In this document: piece by piece, positions 52,184 to 60,897 of the stretch
How the letters are laid out: each line of letters opens with the position of its first letter
Numbering within the stretch: the stretch's first letter is position 1
From: Thermoproteota archaeon
GTDB lineage: Archaea; Korarchaeota; JAOZGF01; JAOZFZ01
Reading direction: 5' to 3'
Length of the DNA: 64,000 nt
NCBI GenBank assembly: GCA_027492035.1
Contig: JAOZFT010000004.1
Span: 124,001 to 188,000 of the forward strand
Program-made: the position numbers and the translations under genes
Notes under the pieces: model-generated
Told to the model about the DNA's origin: nothing
The model's database searches: none
What the model saw: only the letters and a program-made list of their open reading frames with translations

Positions 52184-53121
52184 TCTTTTTTCATAAAGTT
52201 ATTAATTTGCTGAACAAGTTGACAGGCCTTACAAATGTCATGTGACGAAGGTTCGCCACATATTTCGCAAGTTTTAAGCTCTATTTTTCCTATGAACCTT
52301 TTTTTCATGAGTGAAAGAGTATTTAACATGTAATTGTAAAAGTTAATTTTTGCGCCAGGCATAAAATTTTCAACTGAATTTATAGTTTCTCTCATGAGAT
52401 TCCTCATTCCTTCCCAAGAATAGGGGCATTCACCAAAATACACGGGGATTTTCTTTAACAGGACATAAGCTGCTATTTCTTTTTCAGGAATGTTAGCGAG
52501 AGGTTTTATCCTTTTCACAAAGGATTTACTTATCTTTCTTTCAGGGTAGGATTTCAATATTGACTTTACATCACCTCTCACCACGTTCATAAAAAGGGTT
52601 TGTATATTATCATCTAAGTTGTGCCCCGTTGCTATTTTAGTTGCATTCAATTCACGTGCAGTGTTATTTAAAATTCTTCGCCTAAACACACCACAGAAGG
52701 TACAGGGACTTCTAGGCTCTTTGAGAGTATCCGGCCAAGAATTAACTACTTCATCCAAACTAAAACCGAAAAAATCTTTAAATGAAACTATGTGATAATT
52801 TACGCCGAGAAATTCGCAATTTCGAACAGCTAACTCTATGCTTTTCTCTCTGTACCCCCTTATTCCTTCATCCACAATCAACGCAAACAGTTCAAATTTT
52901 TCTTTTTGTCGCAGATTATTGAGAATATAAAGAGTCAACGTGCTGTCTTTCCCACCCGATAAAGCAACAGCTACCCTGTCATTTTTACTTATTAACCTTT
53001 GCTGAACAAAGGTTTTTCTTATTTTCTCCTGGAAGTAATTAAAGAAACATTCTTTACAAAGAACTTGACCCAAGTACCTTATACTTATGACCCCTCTCCC
53101 CCCGCATTTACTACATTCCAA
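52180..53121 (-). CDS. tRNA 2-thiolation ATP pyrophosphatase (TtuA/NcsA-type)
   Basis: A 313-residue tRNA thiolase. N-terminal and C-terminal zinc fingers (CSKCGG...CKEC; CEIC...CKAC) frame the PP-loop ALSGGKDSTLTL (about 53-64), and CTFCG and CPYSWEG supply cysteines for the iron-sulfur site. It places s2 on tRNA uridines with sulfur from a ubiquitin-like carrier, encoded eight bases upstream. Starts at TTG with GGAGGT about 11 bases before. Confidence 0.92.
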   Translation of the reverse strand: MECSKCGGRGVISIRYLGQVLCKECFFNYFQEKIRKTFVQQRLISKNDRVAVALSGGKDSTLTLYILNNLRQKEKFELFALIVDEGIRGYREKSIELAVRNCEFLGVNYHIVSFKDFFGFSLDEVVNSWPDTLKEPRSPCTFCGVFRRRILNNTARELNATKIATGHNLDDNIQTLFMNVVRGDVKSILKSYPERKISKSFVKRIKPLANIPEKEIAAYVLLKKIPVYFGECPYSWEGMRNLMRETINSVENFMPGAKINFYNYMLNTLSLMKKRFIGKIELKTCEICGEPSSHDICKACQLVQQINNFMKKE

Positions 53122-53129
53122 AGTCTTTC

Positions 53130-53339
53130 TTAACCTCCACTGATAACTTGCAAAATTTCGACTTCATCCCCATCAGTGACATATTCTTCTTCAGGGGTTA
53201 ATTCACCATGAACCAATACCAGAACAGTCTCTCGATCTATTCCTAAATCCTCAAGTATGTCCATAATTCTAATTTTACTCTTTTTAAATTGAACATTAAC
53301 TTCTTTTTCTCCTGGAACAAGTTTAACTTTAACTTTCAT
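53130..53339 (-). CDS. Ubiquitin-like sulfur carrier protein (TtuB/SAMP-like)
   Basis: A 69-residue beta-grasp protein ending VISGG, the C-terminal Gly-Gly that is adenylated and thiocarboxylated. It matches TtuB/SAMP/MoaD-like carriers. It directly precedes the TtuA-type thiolase in one operon, so tRNA 2-thiolation is its likely task. In haloarchaea such proteins are also protein modifiers, so protein conjugation is possible but not shown. Confidence 0.88.
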   Translation of the reverse strand: MKVKVKLVPGEKEVNVQFKKSKIRIMDILEDLGIDRETVLVLVHGELTPEEEYVTDGDEVEILQVISGG

Positions 53340-53448
53340 AGCGTTTTCATCTCTATCTACACAAGAAAGGAAAAATAAGAATTATAAAGTTTAAGGAGGA
53401 GGTATATCATAAAAGGTTATAGGGGCTATAGGGGCTTGAGGTTATTCC

Positions 53449-53697
53449 GTGAAAGGTGAAATTAAGGAAATATTCAGTAAAGCGAAATGGGACCCATCCT
53501 TTAAAAACAGAGAAATTGAAATAGTAATAATTGATCGTTTAGTTAAAAATGGAAGGCGAATAATTAAATTTAGTGAAAAAATAAAGGTCAAGGATTCACT
53601 AATAATAGAAGAAAATGGCAATTGGATACCGTTCCATAGAATTTTAGAAATAAGGGACAAAAATACCGGTGAAGTGTTTTGGAGGAAAAAACTGTAA
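53449..53697 (+). CDS. DUF504 / MJ1316-type RNA end-recognition protein
   Basis: An 82-residue DUF504 (MJ1316) protein, predicted to recognise cyclic-phosphate RNA ends or form a scaffold in RNA repair. IVIIDRLVKNGRRIIKF and the WIPFHRILEIRDKNTGEVFWRK ending (about 58-81) are typical. GTG start after TTGAGGTTATTCC. It overlaps nog1 by 19 bases. Neighbours include RtcA and ThpR, other RNA-end enzymes. Confidence 0.85.
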   Translation: MKGEIKEIFSKAKWDPSFKNREIEIVIIDRLVKNGRRIIKFSEKIKVKDSLIIEENGNWIPFHRILEIRDKNTGEVFWRKKL

Positions 53698-54704
53698 TTT
53701 CTTTTAAAAATATTCCGCCAGTGCTTTCAGCAGAGAAAATAATAGACAAGGCATTCCGTAAAGCGTCTAGATCAGCAAAAGCAATCAATGTAAGAGGCTC
53801 TCCTTTAAGAAAAGCAGAAATTAGAGAAAAAAATAGAGTTACTGTTGCATGGCAAGTAATGGACAATGAACTCACCAAAATTGTAAATAATTTTCCAAGG
53901 CTATCAGAGTTACCTAGATTTTATTTTGACTTAGTGGATCTGTTAATAGGTATAAGGAAGTTGAAAAAATCTTTTGCAAGCTTAAATTGGGCTCGAAAAA
54001 CGATGAAGCGAATTGTTCTAGCTGAAATGAAGAAAATAAAAACAGTTAAATCCCCAGAAGAAGCCGGTAAAGTGCGTAGACATGTTTTCGGCAGAATAGC
54101 TTCCATAATGAATCAAATTGATGATAAATTGACCTTCCTTGAGGAAACAAGATTAAGAATAAAAGAAATACCTTCCGTAAAGGAAATGTTTACAGTAGTG
54201 GTAGCAGGTTACCCCAACGTCGGGAAGTCAACATTCGTTAGAAACATCTCTTCCGCTGAACCGAAAGTAGATGTGTACCCCTTCACTACAAAAGAGATAC
54301 ATGTAGGTCACACTTACCTTGAAGGAAAAGGCTCCATCCAAATAATTGATACTCCCGGCATTCTCGACAGACCAATTTCTAAAAGGAATAAAATAGAGAA
54401 ACAAGCCATACTTGCGTTGAAACATCTTGCCAATTCAATAATTTTCCTTTTAGATCCTTCTGAAACCTGTGGTTATAGCTTAAAGAACCAGTTACATTTA
54501 TTTCATGAAATCAAAAAATTATTCAAGGAGGTGCCTTTAGTACCAGTATTAAACAAAATAGACTTGAGCGAAAGAAGTAAAGTTGAGAGATTAGTGAAGG
54601 AATTAGATGCTTTAACAACAATCTCCGTACAAAGGAAAAGGGCAATAGAGACTTTCAAAGCTTGCATGTCAAATATTTTAGTTATAAAGAAGAACAGAAA
54701 GTAA
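53679..54704 (+). CDS. NOG1 family GTPase (ribosome biogenesis)
   Basis: A 341-residue GTPase of the NOG1/Obg-HflX-like class for 50S assembly. The N-terminal helical NOG1 domain (about 1-150) precedes G1 GYPNVGKST (about 179-187), G3 DTPG (about 223-226) and G4 NKID (about 287-290). Starts at TTG 53679 inside the DUF504 gene. It lacks the long C-terminal tail of eukaryotic NOG1. Confidence 0.9.
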   Translation: MEEKTVISFKNIPPVLSAEKIIDKAFRKASRSAKAINVRGSPLRKAEIREKNRVTVAWQVMDNELTKIVNNFPRLSELPRFYFDLVDLLIGIRKLKKSFASLNWARKTMKRIVLAEMKKIKTVKSPEEAGKVRRHVFGRIASIMNQIDDKLTFLEETRLRIKEIPSVKEMFTVVVAGYPNVGKSTFVRNISSAEPKVDVYPFTTKEIHVGHTYLEGKGSIQIIDTPGILDRPISKRNKIEKQAILALKHLANSIIFLLDPSETCGYSLKNQLHLFHEIKKLFKEVPLVPVLNKIDLSERSKVERLVKELDALTTISVQRKRAIETFKACMSNILVIKKNRK

Positions 54705-54715
54705 AGAAGGTTTAT

Positions 54716-55324
54716 TTATGGTTTGGGTAAAGTCAACTGACTAATATTTTCAGTTTGAACCCTTATACCTTTTTGAGTTATTACCATGATATCTATATTG
54801 GCCCCTGTAATGGCATCCCTTTTCATGGAGGCAAACAAAGCCTTTTTTGCCAGGTTCACTCCTTCATCAATTGAAAACCCTTTTCTGTATTCCTTTTCCA
54901 TTACTCCTAGGGACACTTGGGTCCCTGAACCTACTGCAGCAAAGTTATCGAACATTGCAGAACCCACAGGGTCTAAACTGTATAATTGAGGACCTTTTGA
55001 ATCTACACCACCGACCAGAACTTGAACGTAGAAGGGATTAAGCCTCCTTGAAAAAAGGATTAAACTTAAGAGGTTTACAGCTCCTTTAACTGAAATCTCT
55101 CCCTTTTTTTCAGCGGCGTAAAGTTCTATATTGATTTTTAGATAATCAATTGCTTTTTTCATGTCTGCCATTAAACCTGCACAAGCAGCACCTATTTTGT
55201 CGGTTACTTTAAAAACTTTTTGTCCTCTCTCACTGACAATGTAAGCACCGTAACTTATTCTTTTGTCAGCAGCTAAAACCACAGAGTCTTGACAAATTAA
55301 GCCTACAGCAGTTGCTCCGAACAT
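54716..55324 (-). CDS. psmB: Proteasome beta subunit
   Basis: A 202-residue 20S proteasome beta subunit. Propeptide MFGA would be removed to free Thr5 (ATAVGL), the nucleophile; Lys and Asp residues (AADKR, AIDE-type) of the active site follow. SGT and AVGSGTQVSLG motifs are typical. The short propeptide and A-T-A-V sequence resemble Thermoproteota-type beta subunits. The alpha subunit is not in this window. Cdc48 (18326-20500) and a PAC2 protein are the likely partners. Confidence 0.94.
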   Translation of the reverse strand: MFGATAVGLICQDSVVLAADKRISYGAYIVSERGQKVFKVTDKIGAACAGLMADMKKAIDYLKINIELYAAEKKGEISVKGAVNLLSLILFSRRLNPFYVQVLVGGVDSKGPQLYSLDPVGSAMFDNFAAVGSGTQVSLGVMEKEYRKGFSIDEGVNLAKKALFASMKRDAITGANIDIMVITQKGIRVQTENISQLTLPKP

Positions 55325-56221
55325 CTGCAGAAACCTCCATTAAAAATTTTTCTCACACGAATGTAGAGACAGATTTATATTTAAATTTCTCTTTTTCCTT
55401 TAAACTTTATAAAAGGGAGAAAAAGATACGTGTGAATGCGCTGAGGCTACCTTCCACTCAGTATTTAGCCCATCTTCATTTCTGGAAAACCTAAAGAGTG
55501 TTTGATTGCAGATAAACATGGGATAGACATTTGTTGTCATAAGGTGACCGTATTACTTGACTATATTTTCTTTCCCTGATTGTTCATGGGAAATGGAAAC
55601 CCTTTGTGTCACCATCTTTTGGAGTTGATTTAGATGCTTATGCATTTTTACAAATAGATTTTTATTTACCATTCAGCATTTTTGTCATGGGCATTATTAC
55701 TCAACTCTCTTAGAATATTTAACGTATTTGAGATTACCTTTTCCCTTCTCCCTTTACAAGATTGTACAACTAAATTGCACAATTATTGACATATTTGCGA
55801 TACTTACCGTGGACAACTTTTATCATTACTTTACTACATACACCTATACTCTTATTGGGGAAAAAGTATTACTGTGCAGTGAGCATAATATCAAAATATT
55901 TATAAATTGAAACTTTCGGGAAAAGTAGTTAGCAACTTAATAGCGGCGGTTGTATGGATTGCAGTCTGTGGAATGTCTTGGAAGTAGATGTTGGAGTTAG
56001 TAAAGGGCATGACGGATTTGGATACTCAGTAATGTTTCGCATCTTGTCCTTATTTAGGTTACTTAACAAGTGTGTACCTGGTTTGGGCTTTCAGCTCTCA
56101 CCCAAATTATTTGCAGCGACTTCAGATACCAGCCGGACGTTATGCTAACAAGAAATTAACAGAACACTTTTTCTGGTCTCTCTTTAAATCAAGTTTTTCT
56201 AAAGAAATAAAGGGGTTACTT
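55325..56221. other. 897-bp stretch without intact gene
   Basis: Long AT-rich gap between divergent psmB and rtcA. I find no tRNA, no intact ORF with SD, and no repeat array. The last 300 bases contain a protein-like frame broken by stops, annotated separately. Confidence 0.5.
55921..56190 (+). pseudogene. Possible membrane-protein remnant upstream of rtcA
   Basis: In one plus-strand frame, KVVSNLIAAVVWIAVCGMSW ends at TAG; after a 15-codon stretch ending in TAA the same frame gives YLTSVYLVWAFSSHPNYLQ. Both pieces look like membrane segments, and the two in-frame stops and the protein-like composition suggest a dead transporter gene. The rtcA frame is open through the last piece, but the family start is 56222. 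I cannot name the family; chance is possible. Confidence 0.3.
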
Positions 56222-57274
56222 ATGTTGGAAATAGATGGTTCATTTCTTGAAGGTGGAGGTCAGATATTAAGGACAGCGATAGCTCTTTCAGCTGTGTTGA
56301 ACAAAGATGTAAAGGTTGTGAATATAAGGTCGAAAAGAAAGAAACCTGGCCTTAAACCTCAGCATTTCGCTTCAGTAAACATGGTTGCTAAGTTAACTGG
56401 AGCAGAAGTTGAGGGGTTAAGAATAGGTTCCAAAGAAATAGTGTTTAAACCTAAGACAATAAAGGGCGGGAGTTTCATAATGGACATAGGCACAGCTGGC
56501 AGTGTTACTTTAGTTCTGCAAACTCTTCTTCCTTTCATAATTTATGCACCCACAAAACTTAATTTAGTCATAAGGGGAGGAACAAATGTGGCTTTCTCCC
56601 CTCAAGTAGATTACTTCATAAACGTGTTTACCCGTTGGGCCAAAAGTATAGGAGTGGAAATGGAGCTAGAGTTAGTTAAAAGAGGAACATACCCAAAGGG
56701 GGGAGGAGTGGTTAAAGTTTCTGTTAAACCATTAAAAACAATTCAGGGATTCTCTTTCCTGGAGAGAGGGGAAGTGAAAAAAATAAAAGGGATTTCTTGG
56801 TGTGAAAACTTACCGTTACACGTATGCAAGAGACAAAAAGAATCAGCTGAAAAATTACTTTACCAAGCCGGATATGAAGATGTAGAAATTGCAGTTCAAG
56901 CTGGAAAGATGAGTAGAAGCCCAGGAAGCGGGGTAGTGGTGTGGGCTGAAACAACAAACAAAGCCTTCATTGGGGCTGATTCCCTTGGAGAAAGAGGTAA
57001 ACCTGCAGAGAAAGTTGGTAGAGAAGCAGCTAATAAACTTTTGACAGAGTTAACATTGAAAGCACCCCTAGATAAACATATGGGAGACCAAGTTATTCCC
57101 TTTATGGGTTTAGCTCAAGGAACATCTCAAGTTAAAGTTACAGAGATAACTCGCCACACTAAAACAAATATTTTCGTTACAGAAAAAATTTTGAAAGTGA
57201 ATTTTGAGGTGGAAGATGATAAACCAGGGTTGATAAGGGTTAAGGGCATGGGTGCACAAAACAAATTTATTTAG
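56222..57274 (+). CDS. rtcA: RNA 3'-terminal phosphate cyclase
   Basis: A 350-residue RtcA that converts 3'-phosphates into 2',3'-cyclic phosphates using ATP and a His-AMP intermediate. EIDGSFLEGGGQILRTAIAL is the N-terminal signature; RGGTNVAFSPQVDY and the catalytic-His segment HMGDQVIPFMGLA (about 299-311) follow. The frame opens at 56072, but ATG 56222 with GGGGTTACTT before it matches family N-termini. It is convergent with the surface-protein gene (four-base overlap). Confidence 0.95.
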   Translation: MLEIDGSFLEGGGQILRTAIALSAVLNKDVKVVNIRSKRKKPGLKPQHFASVNMVAKLTGAEVEGLRIGSKEIVFKPKTIKGGSFIMDIGTAGSVTLVLQTLLPFIIYAPTKLNLVIRGGTNVAFSPQVDYFINVFTRWAKSIGVEMELELVKRGTYPKGGGVVKVSVKPLKTIQGFSFLERGEVKKIKGISWCENLPLHVCKRQKESAEKLLYQAGYEDVEIAVQAGKMSRSPGSGVVVWAETTNKAFIGADSLGERGKPAEKVGREAANKLLTELTLKAPLDKHMGDQVIPFMGLAQGTSQVKVTEITRHTKTNIFVTEKILKVNFEVEDDKPGLIRVKGMGAQNKFI

Positions 57275-59430
57275 ATTTTTCTGCGCCCAATAAATACCAA
57301 CAAAGCTAGAATCAACACATCCAACCCTACTAAAGCTGCAATAACCAAATCTCTACTTTCTAGACCGAGTAGAGGAAATATGGTAAAAGTTGGTGGAACA
57401 AGAATTTTTACAGTTGCAGAATCCAAGACTAACCCCTGATTGCTTAATTGCGCATTTAATGCTTGATAACCTTCTTTTTCAGGAATAACGGAGAATAGGT
57501 AAGTCGCTTGTTCCCCTGGCTCTATTTCAATATCCCTTTGGTGAGGGTTAATTGAGAAATTAACTGATTCTAATGTCACAGTAAAAGAGGATTTAGTTTC
57601 ACCAGTATTTCTTACTGTTAAGTTAATTATGCCTGGGCTATTTAGTTTGAGGGTTTGGGGGGAATTTATTTTGACAAATTCAGCTTTCGCTTCATAAACT
57701 AAAATTTTTGCTTCTTTCCTGGTCTGTTGACCTAAATAACTAAGTACTATGGACAATTTTTTTTCACCTCCTCCTTTTGGTCTAATGTGGAAAGATAGAG
57801 CTGTTGCTTCATCAGGTTTCAAAGTTGCTTTTTTTTGGTTAGGGGTTATTTCAAAATCAGGTGATGACAATGAAACGTTAAACTCGGTTTCGATGCCTCC
57901 ATCGTTAGTTACTACCACGGTTACTTTTCCTTCTGAACCCAATGACATTTCGGAGGGTAGTTCTGAAATAGTGAAGTAGCCGTGAGCAGAAAGTACATCG
58001 ATCTCCACTGTTTGCGTTGTGGTTTTATCGCCATAAGTTAGGGTAAATTGCACCGTTTTATGTCCTTCTTTTAAAGGTGTTAACTTAAGGTAAATGGTTT
58101 TTTTGCCTTTAGGTGGGATAGAGTAGGTTTCGGTGCTTATAGAACTATTGAAATCTGCAGCTGAAACTTTTAGTAGAAAATTGCCGGATGTTTCACTTGG
58201 ATTTTCAATTTCAATGCCGATTTGGTAACTTTTCCCTTTAATCATTTCTTTGGGGTAATCTATGACGTTCAAGTTTCCTTGGAGAGAATATTCTACTTCC
58301 AAAGTGATTTGTAAGTAATTTACATAACTGTTACCTAATTCATCGTAATAACTAACCCTGATCTGTATCAAGTGGTAGCCTGTTTCAACAGCTTTTAAAT
58401 GAAATGCAACTGACTCTTTGTCTCCTGGATCTAAATTAACTATTTTTGCTATAGGGTAAGGTGCTTCAAAACCTGGTGCAGCAGTAATTTCTAAGTAGAG
58501 ATTTTTAGCAGTAGATTCTCCATCGTTGGTTAGAGTTACATAGAGATTAAAGTCTTCACCGTATTTCACAGTTGAAGGGAAACTATACCAAAGACTAATT
58601 GGCCCCGGCTTAAGCGATTTCACATTAACAGTAACTGTTTCTGTATCTATCAATCTCGAGTAGCTGTACAGCTTAAAGGTGATGGGTATACTGCCCGTCA
58701 CAGTGGGTGTGACGGAAAAACTAAGTGTTGTATCTGAGTATGGAGGTAAAGAAATTGTTTGGGAGGGAGTAGATGTCGTGAACCCGTTTCCTGAAAAATA
58801 CACTGTGAACACTTTTGAAAAATACATTAAATTCCTTACATTAACTTCAACTGTGTATCCTTTGTTAACCCACATTGGAGATGGAGCATTAATGATCGTT
58901 AATTCACCTTCTTCCAAGTAATAGTTATGATAATAAAATTGTAATTCTTGGTATCCTATTAAGTGAGAGCTTGAATCCTTTAAAGTGACATTCCAGAGAT
59001 AGTAACCTTCAGAGTCGTGGCTTCCAGGGATGAAGGGGCCTATTCTGTAGGAGCCTGAGTTTGGTAAACTAATTTCCGATATGAGGGAGTAGGTGGAGGG
59101 AGGGTAAGGGTAGTTTTCTAGTATAGAGAGATAAGTGTTTGAGTGGTTAGTGGCCACGAACAACCAAACTTCATCTCCTTCATAGAAGGAGGTAGTAATT
59201 TGTCCATAACTATTTTCTAACCAGCAAGTTAAGTTAGAGTTATAATGAAAAGGACTTACATAAATTACCTGAAGGTGAGGGGAATAAAACTTACTGTTAG
59301 CGTCGGGTCTCGTTGAAATACCGTAAGCTTGTGGAACAAAAAGGGAGGTGCCGGAAAAAAGGAAAACAAAAATTAAAGATGTAACGGCGGTTTTAATTGC
59401 AGAACGTTCCTTAAAATGTTTTTCGTCCAT
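57271..59430 (-). CDS. Large secreted surface protein with tandem Ig-like (CARDB-like) domains and C-terminal anchor
   Basis: A 719-residue surface protein. An N-terminal signal peptide (basic start, hydrophobic core about 17-33, AYG) is followed by about five beta-sandwich repeats of some 90-100 residues each (for example LNSPGIINLTVRNTGETKS, MSLGSEGKVTVVVTNDGG, VKYGEDFNLYVTLTNDGES), like CARDB/NEW3 domains, rich in potential N-glycosylation sites. A C-terminal helix (about 694-714) then GRRKI anchors it. ATG 59430 has GGAGGGAGGAAT just upstream; the frame extends to 59460. An adhesin or S-layer-associated protein is likely. It diverges from crenactin. Confidence 0.75.
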   Translation of the reverse strand: MDEKHFKERSAIKTAVTSLIFVFLFSGTSLFVPQAYGISTRPDANSKFYSPHLQVIYVSPFHYNSNLTCWLENSYGQITTSFYEGDEVWLFVATNHSNTYLSILENYPYPPSTYSLISEISLPNSGSYRIGPFIPGSHDSEGYYLWNVTLKDSSSHLIGYQELQFYYHNYYLEEGELTIINAPSPMWVNKGYTVEVNVRNLMYFSKVFTVYFSGNGFTTSTPSQTISLPPYSDTTLSFSVTPTVTGSIPITFKLYSYSRLIDTETVTVNVKSLKPGPISLWYSFPSTVKYGEDFNLYVTLTNDGESTAKNLYLEITAAPGFEAPYPIAKIVNLDPGDKESVAFHLKAVETGYHLIQIRVSYYDELGNSYVNYLQITLEVEYSLQGNLNVIDYPKEMIKGKSYQIGIEIENPSETSGNFLLKVSAADFNSSISTETYSIPPKGKKTIYLKLTPLKEGHKTVQFTLTYGDKTTTQTVEIDVLSAHGYFTISELPSEMSLGSEGKVTVVVTNDGGIETEFNVSLSSPDFEITPNQKKATLKPDEATALSFHIRPKGGGEKKLSIVLSYLGQQTRKEAKILVYEAKAEFVKINSPQTLKLNSPGIINLTVRNTGETKSSFTVTLESVNFSINPHQRDIEIEPGEQATYLFSVIPEKEGYQALNAQLSNQGLVLDSATVKILVPPTFTIFPLLGLESRDLVIAALVGLDVLILALLVFIGRRKI

Positions 59431-59524
59431 ATTCCTCCCTCCCACGAAAAAAGCCTTCATGAAAATTTTTCACTTACATTAGTTTTTTATTTTAAAGCCT
59501 CAGAAAGAATATTAAATTTAATTC

Positions 59525-59539
59525 TTTTCCCCGGGAAAA
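59525..59539. repeat. 7-1-7 palindrome between surface protein and crenactin genes
   Basis: TTTTCCC, one C, GGGAAAA. The motif is centred in the 180-base divergent promoter region. The GC core stands out in AT-rich sequence. A shared operator for the surface protein and crenactin genes is possible; no factor is known. Confidence 0.45.
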
Positions 59540-59616
59540 AAATAAATGTTTTTTTAAGTTAAAAAGTTTGAAATGCTTTTTTGTAGATAGTTTCTTTTTA
59601 ATTGTAGGTGTTGTTA

Positions 59617-60897
59617 TTGAGCGTGAAGGATGCTTTTGTTTATGGAGAAGATTATGGCACATCAAAGTTTAAGTTTGGACCCGTTTTCCTCCATGAAAAA
59701 CCTGAAATGATAGATAATAGAGGATACTTCCCTTCACCTTCACAACTTTTACCTCATATGATGGAGGAAGAAGTAAAAGAAGTTGTTGTGGGAGAAGAGG
59801 TTCAGAAGTATCTGGAAACAATAGAAGATTTATCTACTAAGTTGATTTATCCAATGAGGAAGGGAGTAGTTAGAAAAGACGATAAAAAAGCTTGGAAAGT
59901 CATAAAAGAGATAACTAAATATGGATTGTTGAAGTTCTTCCCAAAAAGAATGAAAGAATTCAACGGATTCTATGTTGTCTCCTCGCTTGCCGCTCAATCA
60001 CCACGTTACATGTACGAAAGAATTTTTGAAGTGCATAAGGAAATAAATGAAGAAGAGAATGTACCCCTTGTAAATTCCATAACAATAATTCCTCAACCAT
60101 TGGCTGTAGCTATTTCACATAAGGCAGTTACTTGCACCGTAATAGAGAGTGGTCACGGGAACACCCAAATCACACCAGTTAGTAGAGGATTAATAAGAGG
60201 TGCAATAATAGCTTTGAACAGAGGCGGAAGCGATGCAAATGCAATTACTGCCCAAATCCTTAAAGATATTGGATATAGTGACTTAGCTAGGGAAGAAAAA
60301 TTTGTTACTTTATTTAAAGAGGAAGTAGGCTTACTTCCACTGGATTTGAATATGGCAATAGATAAAGCTAAAAGGAATCCTGAAAGATTTGGGGTTATTT
60401 TTAAAGTTCCAGGGACATCAATAGAGGTTGAACTGAAAGAGGATTCATGGCAGCGTTTCTTGATAGGGGAGTATATATTTAATCCTCAGCATGAAATTTT
60501 TGAATCATATTACCAAAGGGGGTTCACTAAGCCTAGGGATACTTATATAGCTGGTGAGGAAGTTATTCCTGGTTTAGCCTCTCTTTCTGAAGTAATAATA
60601 AAATCCGTTGAGAAATGCCCGACAGAGATTCAGCCTATGTTATACCGGGACATAATTCTTTCAGGTGGAAATTTCCTTTGGAGAGTGCCCCTAAGTATGG
60701 TAGATGTTGCCACGAATTCTCAAACCAAGATAAAGTTGATGTTAGAGGAAAAGGGAATTCCTGATGTAATAGTACGGGCTGCTGAAAATCCTCAATATAG
60801 TGTTTGGAGAGGGGCTATAGTTTATGGGTTATCCTTCCCAGAGGAGGTGGAGTGGAACTGGGAAAAAATGGAAGGCTGGCTTAAGTTAATAAACTAG
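59617..60897 (+). CDS. Crenactin (archaeal actin)
   Basis: An actin-superfamily ATPase of about 426 residues, closest to crenactin, which forms double-helical filaments in rod-shaped Thermoproteota. Phosphate-1 motif YGEDYGTSKFKFGP, connect-1 region RKGVVRKDDKKAWKV, phosphate-2 ESGHGNTQITPVSRG, adenosine motif ILSGGNFLWRVP and C-terminal QYSVWRGAIVYG. The frame opens at GTG 59608, but AGGTG is six bases before TTG 59617, which I prefer. It ends four bases inside the convergent Rad50/SMC-like gene. Probably builds a cell-shape or trafficking filament. Confidence 0.92.
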   Translation: MSVKDAFVYGEDYGTSKFKFGPVFLHEKPEMIDNRGYFPSPSQLLPHMMEEEVKEVVVGEEVQKYLETIEDLSTKLIYPMRKGVVRKDDKKAWKVIKEITKYGLLKFFPKRMKEFNGFYVVSSLAAQSPRYMYERIFEVHKEINEEENVPLVNSITIIPQPLAVAISHKAVTCTVIESGHGNTQITPVSRGLIRGAIIALNRGGSDANAITAQILKDIGYSDLAREEKFVTLFKEEVGLLPLDLNMAIDKAKRNPERFGVIFKVPGTSIEVELKEDSWQRFLIGEYIFNPQHEIFESYYQRGFTKPRDTYIAGEEVIPGLASLSEVIIKSVEKCPTEIQPMLYRDIILSGGNFLWRVPLSMVDVATNSQTKIKLMLEEKGIPDVIVRAAENPQYSVWRGAIVYGLSFPEEVEWNWEKMEGWLKLIN

